This document shows positions 19,039 through 29,304 of a DNA stretch of 64,000 nt, piece by piece. This stretch comes from Paludibacteraceae bacterium. Its GTDB lineage: Bacteria; Bacteroidota; Bacteroidia; Bacteroidales; Paludibacteraceae. Where the stretch lies: assembly GCA_016285885.1 (NCBI GenBank), contig JAEERP010000001.1, forward strand, positions 124,001-188,000, given 5' to 3'. The translations under genes were made by a program, and so were the position numbers. How positions within the stretch are numbered: position 1 is the first letter of the stretch; each line of letters starts with the position of its first letter. Under the pieces are notes generated by a model, which worked only from the letters and a program-made list of their open reading frames with translations, searched no databases and was not told the DNA's origin.

Positions 19039-20124
19039 ATGGATAATCCGAAAAAGATTCCGTTGAAGAAGAGGCTCGCTCTCAGGTTGTTCGATATGTA
19101 TCGGCACAGTGTGGCGAAGGATCATAAACTGACCTATATTTTCTGGGAATGCACGCTGCGTTGCACGTTGAACTGTCTGCATTGTGGCAGTGATTGCCGG
19201 CAGATGTCCGACGTCAAAGATATGCCGGTGGAGGATTTCCTCAAGGCCATCAAGCAGATCGTCCCTATTGTTGAGCCGAACCATACCCAGATCGTCTTCA
19301 CGGGCGGAGAGGCTCTCGTCCGCAAGGACCTGGAACAGGCCGGAATTGAGTTGTACAAGCTCGGTTTCCCTTGGGGCATCGTCACCAACGGCTATCTGCT
19401 GACGGAAGAGCGGCTGGAATCCCTGCTCCGTGCGGGCATGCGCTCGTGCACGGTCAGCCTTGACGGACTGAAGGATTCGCACAATTGGTTGCGGCAAAAC
19501 GACCTCTCCTATGACCGTGCCGTCAACGCCATCAGGATGCTCCCGCGGACGGACCTCAAGTTTGATGTGCTGACGTGCGTCAACAATCGGAACTTCGATG
19601 AACTCCCACAAATCAAGCAGTTGCTGATCGGTTGTGGCGTGAGGAATTGGAGGGTCGCGACGATCTTCCCTATCGGGCGGGCCGCGGATAATCCGGGACT
19701 GCAGTTGCCTGACGATAAATTCAAGGCGGTCTTCGATTTTATCGAGGAGACGAGGAAGGAGGGGAAGATAAGGGCTAACTACGGTTGCGAAGGTTTCCTG
19801 GGCGATTATGAAAGCCGTGTCAGGGACAATCCGTTCTTCTGCCGGGCTGGAATCAATATAGGCTCCATCCTTGTGGATGGAAGCATATCCGCCTGCCCTG
19901 ACCTGAGGGATCGTTTCATCCAAGGTAACATCTATACGGACAATTTCGCGGAGGTGTGGCAAAACCGATACCAGATCATGAGAGACCGCTCCTGGGCCAA
20001 GACGGGTATCTGCAAGGATTGTGAATTCTTCAGCCATTGCGAAGGAAACGGACTGCATCTTCGGAACACGGAGACCAACGAGGTCGCATTTTGCCACCTG
20101 AAAAGGATGACGGGAGGAATGTGA
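19039..20124 (+). CDS. Radical SAM/SPASM protein of the rSAM/lipoprotein system
   Basis: CTLNCLHC (CxxxCxxC), FTGGEALVRKDLE, SPASM-like C-terminal Cys cluster (CRAG...CPDL...CKDCEFFSHCEGN). Confidence 0.88.
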   Translation: MDNPKKIPLKKRLALRLFDMYRHSVAKDHKLTYIFWECTLRCTLNCLHCGSDCRQMSDVKDMPVEDFLKAIKQIVPIVEPNHTQIVFTGGEALVRKDLEQAGIELYKLGFPWGIVTNGYLLTEERLESLLRAGMRSCTVSLDGLKDSHNWLRQNDLSYDRAVNAIRMLPRTDLKFDVLTCVNNRNFDELPQIKQLLIGCGVRNWRVATIFPIGRAADNPGLQLPDDKFKAVFDFIEETRKEGKIRANYGCEGFLGDYESRVRDNPFFCRAGINIGSILVDGSISACPDLRDRFIQGNIYTDNFAEVWQNRYQIMRDRSWAKTGICKDCEFFSHCEGNGLHLRNTETNEVAFCHLKRMTGGM

Positions 20125-20134
20125 CCAACAAATA

Positions 20135-20165
20135 AATAGCCCAAGGCATGACGCCCTGGGCTATT
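20135..20165. terminator. Terminator-like hairpin resembling the intergenic agcccagggcaacgccctgggct repeat
   Basis: AATAGCCCAAGGC atgac GCCCTGGGCTATT, one mismatch in stem. Confidence 0.55.
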
Positions 20166-20214
20166 CACATCACGTTGTTTTGATATGTAGTTTATAAAAA
20201 GCTATTTCTACCGC

Positions 20215-21669
20215 TTAGTTCATATCCACCGCATAATAGACCACCTTTCCGTTCGGGAGGATACCTGAGATGAAGAGCGCTTTCTCCTCTTGCTTGGAGA
20301 TGCTGCTGACGATCCTGTCCACGTCTGCCTGGCTGTTCACTACGAGGTTGTTCATCCTGACGATGATGTAGCCGTTCGGGATGCCCGCGCGGTTGAATTT
20401 ACCGCCTCTCATCACCTTGGAGACCTCCAGTCCGTTGTTGAGTCCGTACTGCTGCAGCTTCTGTTTGCTCAGAGGGGTAAGCGTAGCGCCCAATTCGTTG
20501 GCGGATACCTGTTTGATCATCTCGGTGTCACCGTTCACGTTCTTGAGGGTCACTGTAGCTTTCTTGGACTTGTTATCCCTGAGGTAGATGATCTCCACCT
20601 TGTCTCCCGGTCTGAATCGGCTGATCTGGTCTTGCGTTTCCGAAACGCTCTTCACCTTGTTGCCATTGATGTGGGTGATGATATCTCCCTTCTTGATGCC
20701 CGCCTCTTCTGCCGCGCTGTTCTCGCTGACGGCGGCCACGTAGGCGCCTTCGAGCACCTCCAAGCCCTTCTCCTTGGCGAATTCAGCGTTGATGTCTTGG
20801 ATCTGCACGCCGAGGAGCGCCCTCTGCACGGTGCCGAACTCCTTCAGGTCGGCCACCACCTTGCTCATGATGCTGGTAGGGATGGCGAAGGAGTAGCCCG
20901 AGTAGGAGCCGGTCTGGGAGGCGATGGCCGCATTGATGCCGACCAGTTCGCCACGTGTGTTCACCAAGGCGCCGCCACTGTTGCCAGGGTTGACCGCCGC
21001 ATCCGTCTGTATGAACGACTCGATCTTCATGTCGGAGGTGAGGATGTTGATGTTACGCGCCTTGGCGCTGACGATGCCGGCTGTGACGGTGGAGGTCAGG
21101 TTGAACGGGTTGCCCACCGCCAAGACCCATTCGCCCACCTTCAGGTCGTCCGAGTTGCCCACGGTGAGGGTAGGGAGGTCCTTCGCGTCTATCTTCAGCA
21201 AGGCGAGGTCCGTGTTCGGGTCCGTGCCCACGATGGTAGCCTTGAACTCACGCTTGTCGTTGAGGACGACCGTCACGTTGTCCGAACCGTCCACCACGTG
21301 GTTGTTGGTCACGATGTAGCCATCCTGCGAGAGGATGACGCCCGAGCCCGAGCCCATCTGTTGTTGCCGAGGCTGTTGGCGTTGGTTGCCGCGTTCGCCG
21401 AAGAAGAACTCCAGGAACGGGTCGTAGTTGTAGCTGGTCTGTTTGGTCTCGATGACGGTCATCACGTGGACCACAGCGTTGACGGAAGTCTCGGCCGCCT
21501 CGGTGAAGTCCACCATGCCCCCCTTGTTGTAGGAAGCGTGTTGCGCGGGTGTCGTTTTTTCCACGATGATGGTCTCTTGTGGACCGAACTTCTTGTAGCA
21601 GAAGCAAGAGACCCCTGCGCTTAGAGCGGTCACCGCCAATACGGTGCCAATTGTTTTCAAGTGTTTCAT
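20215..21669 (-). CDS. degP: Do/DegQ-family periplasmic serine protease with PDZ domains
   Basis: Triad motifs TNNHVVDG, NTDLALLKID, AAVNPGNSGGALVN; two PDZ-like regions. Confidence 0.92.
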   Translation of the reverse strand: MKHLKTIGTVLAVTALSAGVSCFCYKKFGPQETIIVEKTTPAQHASYNKGGMVDFTEAAETSVNAVVHVMTVIETKQTSYNYDPFLEFFFGERGNQRQQPRQQQMGSGSGVILSQDGYIVTNNHVVDGSDNVTVVLNDKREFKATIVGTDPNTDLALLKIDAKDLPTLTVGNSDDLKVGEWVLAVGNPFNLTSTVTAGIVSAKARNINILTSDMKIESFIQTDAAVNPGNSGGALVNTRGELVGINAAIASQTGSYSGYSFAIPTSIMSKVVADLKEFGTVQRALLGVQIQDINAEFAKEKGLEVLEGAYVAAVSENSAAEEAGIKKGDIITHINGNKVKSVSETQDQISRFRPGDKVEIIYLRDNKSKKATVTLKNVNGDTEMIKQVSANELGATLTPLSKQKLQQYGLNNGLEVSKVMRGGKFNRAGIPNGYIIVRMNNLVVNSQADVDRIVSSISKQEEKALFISGILPNGKVVYYAVDMN

Positions 21670-21893
21670 ATCCTTAAGTTTTTATTACGTTTTATAATCC
21701 ATTTGGAGGGAAGAAAATCAACTCCCGCTCCGTTGAAATAACGTACAAATATTATGCAAATTTGTGCGAGTCGGTAGGTATTTAAACTGATTTAACATCA
21801 ACCGTTCGTTTTTAACGTTTGATGATGAATTAATCTGTGCAAAATGTGAAAAATTGTCAGTGTCATAAGGAAAAAATGCTTATTTTTGCGGAG

Positions 21894-22241
21894 TAGAGTA
21901 GGAGGGTTTGTCGCTGGCGGCAACGTCAGAGGAAAGTCCGGGCAACAGAGGGCGCCGCGCTTCCTAACAGAAAGTCGTCCGTGAGGGTGAACTATCGCAG
22001 AAGAGAATGACCGCCTGCTTGCAGGTAAGGGTGAGAAGGTGGGGTAAGAGCCCACCAGTCCCGCTGGTGACAGTGGGAGCTGTGCGAGTCGCGGGTTGTA
22101 AGATCGAATATACCGACGCATGTAGGGCTGCCCGTCCGATGTCGGGGGGTAGATTGCTTGAGGCTTATGGTGACATAAGTCCTAGATTAATGACAAACGC
22201 CCGTCCGCGGGTACAGAACTCGGCTTATACGCCTACTCTCT
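21894..22241 (+). ncRNA. rnpB: RNase P RNA (class A)
   Basis: GAGGAAAGTCCGGGC core, ACAGAACTCGGCTTAT 3' core, P1-type terminal pairing agagtagg/cctactct, trailing T-run. Confidence 0.92.
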
Positions 22242-22320
22242 TTTTTGTGTAACACCATGGTGTGACGATTTGTCAGTCTCTGTGACAGATCTCCATCGTG
22301 CATAGATATGCTAATTGCGT

Positions 22321-23640
22321 ATGAAAAAAATCATACGGTTTATTGTGGATCAGGTGAAGTTCGTCACCATTGATATTTGGCGGACCACCATACACGACGA
22401 GCAAGGCAAGCGAGGATACCTTATGCTCTTCGCGAAGACGCTCGTCCTCTCCATCCAGAACTTCGTCAAGGGGAAGATGCCGGTCCGCGCCTCCGCATTG
22501 ACCTACTACTCCGTCTTCGCCCTGGTGCCGTTGCTCGCCTTCGTGTTCGGCATGGCGAGGGGCTTCGGGCTCGACACCTACATCGTCGACATGTTGCACA
22601 ACCGCTACGCCTCCCACCAGGAGCTGGTGCAGGTGGTGCTGAATTTTGTGGAGAACTATCTGAACAACGCCACGGGCGGCGCCTTCGTCGGCATCGGTAT
22701 CTGCGTGTTGCTATGGTCCGTCATGAAGGTCTTCTCGCAGATTGAGATGTCGTTCAACGAGATATGGTACATCACCAAGAACAGGAACTACATCCGTCGT
22801 TTCACCGACTACATCTCCCTGCTGTTGGTCATTCCGATCTTCGTGCTGGTCTCCAATGGTATCTCGTTCTACTTCAACCATGCGCTGGGTGTCTTTGATG
22901 GTTCGTATATCATCTCGCCGACGCTGAAGATCGTGTTGGCCGTGATGCCTTACTTGGTGTCGTGGGTGGTCTTCACGATGATCTACGTGGTGATGCCTAA
23001 CACGAAGGTGAGGTTCACCGCGGCCATGGTGGCGGGTGCCTTTTCCTGCATCACCTTCTTCGCGTTCAAGTGGGTCTACGTCTATTTGCAGACGATGATG
23101 ACCTCCTACAACGCCGTGTATGGTGGTTTGGCGGCCATACCGTTCGCCCTGTTGTTCATCCAGACGACGTGGATGATCGTGCTGTTCGGTGCGGAGATCT
23201 CCTTCGCCTTGCAGAACGTCCGTAACTTCGAGTTCGAGAAGGATGTGAAATCCATCAGCCACCGCTATTTCGAGTTCGTGCTTTTGTCCGTCACCAAGAT
23301 TGTGGCGAAGCGGTTCCGGGAAGGCGAGTCGCCTATGACACTGAATGAGATGTCCGATAAATACCGTATTCCTTTGCGCTTGGCCTCCGTCATCGTGCGT
23401 CGGTTGTGCAAGGCGGGAATCCTCACGGAGGTGCGGATAGACGAGCGGGACGCGTACATGCCGGCCATGGATGTCAATCGTATCACGGTCGCCACGTTCT
23501 TCGACATGGTGGACCGAGCAGGGCAGGAGACGTTCAAGCTGGAGCAGCTCGATGAGTTCGCTTCCGTGTGGGAATATACCCTGAACATACGTGAGTCGTT
23601 GATGAGCGTGTCGGGCGATAAATTGGTGATGGATCTATGA
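22321..23640 (+). CDS. YihY/virulence factor BrkB-family membrane protein
   Basis: ASALTYYSVFALVPLLAFVFGMARGFG, later TMs, C-terminal winged-helix-like tail. Confidence 0.85.
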   Translation: MKKIIRFIVDQVKFVTIDIWRTTIHDEQGKRGYLMLFAKTLVLSIQNFVKGKMPVRASALTYYSVFALVPLLAFVFGMARGFGLDTYIVDMLHNRYASHQELVQVVLNFVENYLNNATGGAFVGIGICVLLWSVMKVFSQIEMSFNEIWYITKNRNYIRRFTDYISLLLVIPIFVLVSNGISFYFNHALGVFDGSYIISPTLKIVLAVMPYLVSWVVFTMIYVVMPNTKVRFTAAMVAGAFSCITFFAFKWVYVYLQTMMTSYNAVYGGLAAIPFALLFIQTTWMIVLFGAEISFALQNVRNFEFEKDVKSISHRYFEFVLLSVTKIVAKRFREGESPMTLNEMSDKYRIPLRLASVIVRRLCKAGILTEVRIDERDAYMPAMDVNRITVATFFDMVDRAGQETFKLEQLDEFASVWEYTLNIRESLMSVSGDKLVMDL

Positions 23641-25793
23641 TGGGACACTTAATGATTACAAGGATCGGTGAAGTGGGGAAGAGGTTGGTCATAGCCTCCG
23701 CCGTATGTGCGTTGCCCCTCCTCTCATCGTGTGATGTGAAAGAAAATAAAACTGAAATGATAGATAATATTTTTTTGAAGGCGGAGTATGGTACTCCGCA
23801 TGAGACCTTCCCTTTCGACAAGGTCAAGTTGGATGATTATTTACCTGCGGTGAAAGAGGCGATTCGTCTTCATGACGAGGAGATCGACGCTATTGTGAAG
23901 AACCCCGAAGCGCCCACGTTCGAGAACACGATCGTGGCGTTGGAGCGCTCCGGTGCGTTCCTTAACCGTATCCAATATGTTTTCTACAATCTGTTGGAGG
24001 CCGAGACCTGCGCCAAAATGGACAGTCTCTCCGAGGAGATCTCTCCGTTGGAGACGGAGCACTCCAACAACGTGACGTTGAACGCTGCCCTGTTCGAGCG
24101 GGTCAAGGCGGTTTACCAGCAAAAGGATTCGTTGGGGCTGACGGCGGAGCAGCAGATGTTGCTGACGAAGACCTACGAATCGTTCGAGAAGAACGGTGCG
24201 ACGCTCTCGGAAGAGGGCAAGGAGAAGTTCCGCGAGCTCAGCAAGCGCTTGTCCCTCCTGACGCTGAAGTATGGACAGAATGTCTTGAACGCCACGAACG
24301 CCTATAAACTGACCATCACCGATTCTGCGGATCTGGCCGGCTTGCCTCCTGCCATCGTTGAGGCTGCGGCGAAGAAGGCGAAGGACAACAACGTGACGGG
24401 TTGGATCTTCGACCTGACCTACCCAAGCTATGCCCCATTCATGAAGTACGCTGAGAACCGTGCGTTGCGTAAGCAGCTCTATATGGCCTACAACACCAAA
24501 GCCACGGAGGGTGATTTGGACAACCGTCAGGTGGTGAAGGATATCGTGAACGCCCGCCTGGAGTTGGCGAACCTGATGGGTTACGAGGACTATGCGGCCC
24601 GTGTGTTGCGCTACCGCATGGCGGAGAACAAGGAGAACGTCTACAAACTGCTGAATGACCTTTTGGAGGCCTATAAGCCTACGGCGAAGGCGGAGATCGC
24701 GGAGGTGCAGGCCTATGCCAAAGCGCATGGCGCCGACTTCGAGATCATGCCTTGGGACTGGTCCTTCTACTCAGAGAAACTACGTGACGAGAAATATAGC
24801 ATCAATGACGAACTGCTCCGTCCATACTTCGAACTGGAGCATGTGAAGAAGGGTGTGTTCGGCTTGGCCACCAAGCTCTACGGCTTGACCTTCAAGAAGA
24901 ACGAGAGCATCCCTGTCTACCACAAGGAGGTGGAGGCTTTCGATGTCTATGACAAGGACGGATCCTTCCTGGCGGTGCTCTATACCGACTTCCATCCGCG
25001 TGACGGAAAGCGGGGAGGCGCATGGATGACAGAGTACCTCTGCCAGCATGTGGACGAGAAGGGTGTGGATGTGCGTCCGCATATCTCCATCGTCATGAAC
25101 TTCACCCGTCCGACCGATTCGTTGCCGTCCCTGCTCACGTTCGACGAGCTGACCACCTTCATCCATGAGTTCGGGCACTCCATCCATGGCATGGTCTCCA
25201 AGTGCCACTACGAGAGCCTGGCGGGCACGAACGTCTACCGTGACTTCGTGGAGTTGCCATCCCAGATGATGGAGAACTGGGCGTTCGAGAAAGAGTATCT
25301 GGATGGATTCGCCGTGCATTACAAGACCGGTGAGCCTATCCCTGCCGAGCTGATCGAGCGGATCAGGAAGGCCGCCAACTTCAACATCGGCTACGCCACG
25401 TTGCGCCAGCTGAGCTTCGGCCTGTTGGACATGGGTTGGCATACGATCCAGAAGCCTTTCGACGGAGATGTGAAGGCCTTCGAGAACGAGGCGTGGAGCG
25501 CTGCGCAGACGCTTCCTCAGGTGGAAGGCACGCTGATGAGCACGCAGTTCAACCATATCTTCTCGGGAGGATATTCCGCCGGCTATTACAGCTACAAATG
25601 GGCGGAGGTGTTGGATGCGGACGCCTTCTCGGTGTTCCAGGAGCATGGCATATTCGACCAAGAGACGGCGGGACGCTTCCGTCATGAGGTGTTGGAGAAG
25701 GGAGGCAGCGAGCATCCGATGACCCTCTACAAACGATTCAGGGGGCAAGAGCCTACGATATTACCATTGTTGAAGAGACATGGGGTACGTTAA
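23637..25793 (+). CDS. M3-family metallopeptidase (Dcp/OpdA type) lipoprotein
   Basis: TFIHEFGHSIHGM zinc site, lipobox LLSSCD; 4-bp overlap with yihY-like gene. Confidence 0.92.
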   Translation: MMGHLMITRIGEVGKRLVIASAVCALPLLSSCDVKENKTEMIDNIFLKAEYGTPHETFPFDKVKLDDYLPAVKEAIRLHDEEIDAIVKNPEAPTFENTIVALERSGAFLNRIQYVFYNLLEAETCAKMDSLSEEISPLETEHSNNVTLNAALFERVKAVYQQKDSLGLTAEQQMLLTKTYESFEKNGATLSEEGKEKFRELSKRLSLLTLKYGQNVLNATNAYKLTITDSADLAGLPPAIVEAAAKKAKDNNVTGWIFDLTYPSYAPFMKYAENRALRKQLYMAYNTKATEGDLDNRQVVKDIVNARLELANLMGYEDYAARVLRYRMAENKENVYKLLNDLLEAYKPTAKAEIAEVQAYAKAHGADFEIMPWDWSFYSEKLRDEKYSINDELLRPYFELEHVKKGVFGLATKLYGLTFKKNESIPVYHKEVEAFDVYDKDGSFLAVLYTDFHPRDGKRGGAWMTEYLCQHVDEKGVDVRPHISIVMNFTRPTDSLPSLLTFDELTTFIHEFGHSIHGMVSKCHYESLAGTNVYRDFVELPSQMMENWAFEKEYLDGFAVHYKTGEPIPAELIERIRKAANFNIGYATLRQLSFGLLDMGWHTIQKPFDGDVKAFENEAWSAAQTLPQVEGTLMSTQFNHIFSGGYSAGYYSYKWAEVLDADAFSVFQEHGIFDQETAGRFRHEVLEKGGSEHPMTLYKRFRGQEPTILPLLKRHGVR

Positions 25794-25826
25794 AAAAGTA
25801 AATAATTAATTATTAATGATATAAAA

Positions 25827-26438
25827 ATGGGACTGTCTGAAGTACTAAAAGCGAGAAAACAGAAAAAAGAGGAGTTCGTCAAAGAGAAGGTGCAGAACTT
25901 CATCACGTTGCTCAACGTCTATATACAAGCATCTTCCGCCGCCACATTGGGCATCATGAACCTGCAGCAATTGCCACAGTTGAAGGTGATGAAGCAGAAG
26001 TTCAAGATCCCTACGGAGGGACGTCTTGGCATCGCGGAGAAGAAATTCGTGGCGTCTAAGATGAAGGAGGAGTACAAATTGTCGGACGCATTCTTCTCGG
26101 AGATTGATAACTCAATCAAGAGATGTTGCAAGAAAGTGATGGATTTGCAGCCATACGGTGTATGGTTCCAGAGCCTCATGCAGGATGTCATGATGGCGGT
26201 TTCGTTGGACGTGCAGGTAGGTCTTCGTCTCCCTTTGGTTTTCCGCAAGTGGATGAAGTCCATGATTCAGGAGTCCGTGCATAAGATTGTCACATCGGCT
26301 GATTTCAAGAACCCAGACCTGATCAAGTCCGCCATTAACGTGCGCACTTACAAAGAGAAGTTGCACTTCTCGGAAGATTGGTTGACGGACGTATGTTTCG
26401 TGTACATCATCTTGGCGAGGGGCTCAAAGATGAAATGA
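25827..26438 (+). CDS. Hypothetical protein
   Basis: 203-aa ORF upstream of rel-like gene, Lys-rich. Confidence 0.6.
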   Translation: MGLSEVLKARKQKKEEFVKEKVQNFITLLNVYIQASSAATLGIMNLQQLPQLKVMKQKFKIPTEGRLGIAEKKFVASKMKEEYKLSDAFFSEIDNSIKRCCKKVMDLQPYGVWFQSLMQDVMMAVSLDVQVGLRLPLVFRKWMKSMIQESVHKIVTSADFKNPDLIKSAINVRTYKEKLHFSEDWLTDVCFVYIILARGSKMK

Positions 26439-26441
26439 TGA

Positions 26442-28562
26442 TTGATACCTATGGCGGGTAATTTGGAGGAAATATTGGATACGTACGACCTGCTTCCGCA
26501 GGAGCGGGAGGAGTTGTCACGTCTGTTCGCCACCAATCATCCATTGATTGGTAGGGGGGCGGATATTGTCCGTATCATCAAGGTGGAGGTGGATTTGGGC
26601 AAGGTGCCGGTGGTCGGTGTCCTGCTCTACGAGGCTGTGCTTGCCGAGCTGACCACCCCCGAGGCTGTCCAGACCCTATTCGGTGAGCAGGTTGCCACGT
26701 TTGTCAACTCCTTGCTCAAGGTGGGCGAGTTGTACAGGAACCATCCCCCGGTGGAGTCGGATGCCTTCAGGCGTCTGTTGCTCTCCATGGCGGAGGATAT
26801 CCGTGTGGTAATCGTGCTGATCTGTAACCAACTCTACCAAATCCGCAATTTGAGTCAGTACGACGAGGAGAGCCGCAACCGCATCGCCAAGGAGGCATCC
26901 TTCCTCTATTCGCCTTTGGCCCATCGTCTGGGACTCTACAAGGTGAAGTCGGAACTCGAAGATCTCTCCCTGAGGCAGACCAATCCCGCCATCTACGAGG
27001 ATATCGTCAACAAACTACATGATACGAAGCAACAGCGCGACGCCTACATCAAGGCCTTTATCGAACCTGTGAAGAAACGGTTGGAGGAGGCTGGCTTCAC
27101 CTTCACGATGAAAGGGCGCACGAAGTCGGTCTATTCGATATGGAACAAGATGAAGAAGCAGAACACTGTCTTCGAGAACATCTATGACATCTTTGCCATC
27201 CGTATCATTTTAGATACTCCGTTGGAGAAGGAGAAGGCGGCTTGTTGGCAAGCCTATTCCATCGTCACGGACATGTACCAACCCAACCCGAAACGTCTGC
27301 GGGATTGGTTATCTATACCAAAGTCAAATGGTTACGAATCACTCCACACCACCGTGATGGGTCCGGAGGGCAAGTGGGTGGAGGTGCAGATACGCACGCA
27401 ACGCATGGACGAAATCGCCGAGAAGGGATTCGCCGCCCACTTCAAGTACAAGGGTGTGAAGGGGGAAGCCCTCTTTGACGATTGGCTCGCCAATGTGCGT
27501 GACCTGTTGCAACACCCTAACGTGGACGGTTTGGAATACATGGATGATTTCAAGCTGGATCTCTACGACAAGGAGGTGTTCGTCTTCACCCCTTCCGGCG
27601 AGTTGAAGCAGTTGCCGAAGGGCGCCACGTTGTTGGACTTCGCCTTCATGATCCATTCAGGCTTGGGCTCCAAGTGCATAGGCGGTAAGGTGAACGGTAA
27701 GAACGTGCCGATCCGTTACCAGCTGAGTAGCGGAGACCAGGTGGAGATCATGACCGCTTCGAACCAGACGGTTCACAAGGAGTGGTTGGAGTTCGTGCAG
27801 ACGACCAAGGCGCGGACGCACATCAAACGCATACTCAAGGAACAAGAGTCTGCCAACGTCGAGTTGGGCAAAGAACTGTTCAAACGTAGGCTGAAGAACT
27901 GGAAGCTCGAGTACGACGAGCGGGTCGCCGCTAAGTTGGCGAAGAAGATAGGCTGTGCCACGATACAGATCTTCTACCAACGTCTGGCGGAGGATAGTAT
28001 AGACTTCTCAAAGATAAAAGACCTCTATGTGGAGTGCTCCACGGACGCCAAGCCCGACGAGGTGCGTACCGCGGATGGTTTCGAGCATATCTCGTCATCC
28101 TCCACGGATCCGAACAAGGAGGATGTCTTGGTGATAGACGATCATCTGCAGGGCATACTCTACACGCTCTCGAAGTGTTGCAACCCGATCTATGGCGACG
28201 ACATCTTCGGGTTCGTCTCCGTGAGGGGAACCATCAAGATACACAAGAAGGATTGCCCGAATGCGCCGCAGATGCTCTCCCGCTTCGGCTATCGTTTCAT
28301 CAAGGCGAGGTGGGCCGGCAAGTCAGGCACGCAGTACAACTGCACCCTGCATGTCACCGGTACGGACGATATAGGCATTGTCACGAACATCTCCTCGTTG
28401 ATACAAAAGGAGACGAACGTGTCGTTACGGGCCATGTCCGTGGATTCGTCCGACGGCCTCTTCCGTGGCACCCTCACCGTCACTGTTTCGGACACGCATG
28501 TGTTGGAGGATGTGATCAAGAAGATCAAGGCAATCAGAGGCGTGAAGAGCGTGGAGCGTTAG
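26442..28562 (+). CDS. RelA/SpoT-family (p)ppGpp synthetase (degenerate HD domain)
   Basis: SPLAHRLGLYKVKSELEDLS, DIFAIRIILD, WLSIPKSNGYESLHTTVMGP..VEVQIRT, TGS and ACT domains. Confidence 0.9.
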   Translation: MIPMAGNLEEILDTYDLLPQEREELSRLFATNHPLIGRGADIVRIIKVEVDLGKVPVVGVLLYEAVLAELTTPEAVQTLFGEQVATFVNSLLKVGELYRNHPPVESDAFRRLLLSMAEDIRVVIVLICNQLYQIRNLSQYDEESRNRIAKEASFLYSPLAHRLGLYKVKSELEDLSLRQTNPAIYEDIVNKLHDTKQQRDAYIKAFIEPVKKRLEEAGFTFTMKGRTKSVYSIWNKMKKQNTVFENIYDIFAIRIILDTPLEKEKAACWQAYSIVTDMYQPNPKRLRDWLSIPKSNGYESLHTTVMGPEGKWVEVQIRTQRMDEIAEKGFAAHFKYKGVKGEALFDDWLANVRDLLQHPNVDGLEYMDDFKLDLYDKEVFVFTPSGELKQLPKGATLLDFAFMIHSGLGSKCIGGKVNGKNVPIRYQLSSGDQVEIMTASNQTVHKEWLEFVQTTKARTHIKRILKEQESANVELGKELFKRRLKNWKLEYDERVAAKLAKKIGCATIQIFYQRLAEDSIDFSKIKDLYVECSTDAKPDEVRTADGFEHISSSSTDPNKEDVLVIDDHLQGILYTLSKCCNPIYGDDIFGFVSVRGTIKIHKKDCPNAPQMLSRFGYRFIKARWAGKSGTQYNCTLHVTGTDDIGIVTNISSLIQKETNVSLRAMSVDSSDGLFRGTLTVTVSDTHVLEDVIKKIKAIRGVKSVER

Positions 28563-28600
28563 TCTAATTGTTTGAATATAAAATAAATAGATATATAATT

Positions 28601-29206
28601 ATGTTTTCAGGAATAGTAGAGACGGCGGCCAAGGTGGTCGCGTTACGAAAAGATCAGGAGAATCTGCACATCACGATGACCTGTCCTTTCGTGTCAGAAT
28701 TGAAGATAGACCAGAGTGTGGCGCATAACGGTGTGTGCCTGACGGTGGTGGAGAAGACGGCCGACACCTATACGGTGACCGCCATCCAAGAGACGCTTCG
28801 TCGCTCGAACCTCGGGCTCCTCAAGGAGGGTAGCCTCGTCAATCTGGAGCGCAGCATGGTGATGAACGGACGGTTGGACGGGCACATCGTGCAGGGACAT
28901 GTGGACCAGGTGGCGAAGTGCGTTGGCAAGAAATCCGAGGAGGGCAGTTGGTATTTCACCTTCCAATACGACATGGACGCTGAGATGGCCAAGAAGGGCT
29001 ATGTGACGGTCGAGAAGGGATCCGTGACGGTGAACGGAGTCAGCCTGACGGTCTGTGACTCCAAGAAGGATGGGTTCTCTGTGGCCATCATCCCCTACAC
29101 CTACGAGCACACGAACTTCTGCCAGATCGAGGTGGGAAGCGTCGTGAACATCGAGTTCGACATTGTCGGCAAGTACATCAGCCGCATGTTGGAGTTCCGC
29201 GGATGA
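28601..29206 (+). CDS. ribE: Riboflavin synthase alpha chain
   Basis: MFSGIVE...; duplicated lumazine-binding domains with VAHNGVCLTV / VTVNGVSLTV. Confidence 0.92.
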   Translation: MFSGIVETAAKVVALRKDQENLHITMTCPFVSELKIDQSVAHNGVCLTVVEKTADTYTVTAIQETLRRSNLGLLKEGSLVNLERSMVMNGRLDGHIVQGHVDQVAKCVGKKSEEGSWYFTFQYDMDAEMAKKGYVTVEKGSVTVNGVSLTVCDSKKDGFSVAIIPYTYEHTNFCQIEVGSVVNIEFDIVGKYISRMLEFRG

Positions 29207-29304
29207 CTCTTTCTTGCGGGGTTCGTTTGTCTTTCAGCCTAAAAAAGACTAATTTTGTAGGTGTGATTCGTTTACAGAAAAGAATATAAAAAGATACGAT
29301 AGTA

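Noticed and set aside
20290-21624. 444-aa plus-strand ORF opposite the HtrA/DegQ protease
   Set aside because: Entirely antisense to a confidently identified gene; His/Arg/Val-rich composition typical of a mirrored coding frame.
21798-22252. Short ORFs overlapping the RNase P RNA
   Set aside because: The region is explained by a class A RNase P RNA; the ORFs are incidental.
24780-25748. 322-aa minus-strand ORF opposite the M3 peptidase (also 23841-24728)
   Set aside because: Antisense to a gene with an intact HEFGH zinc site; no independent evidence of coding.
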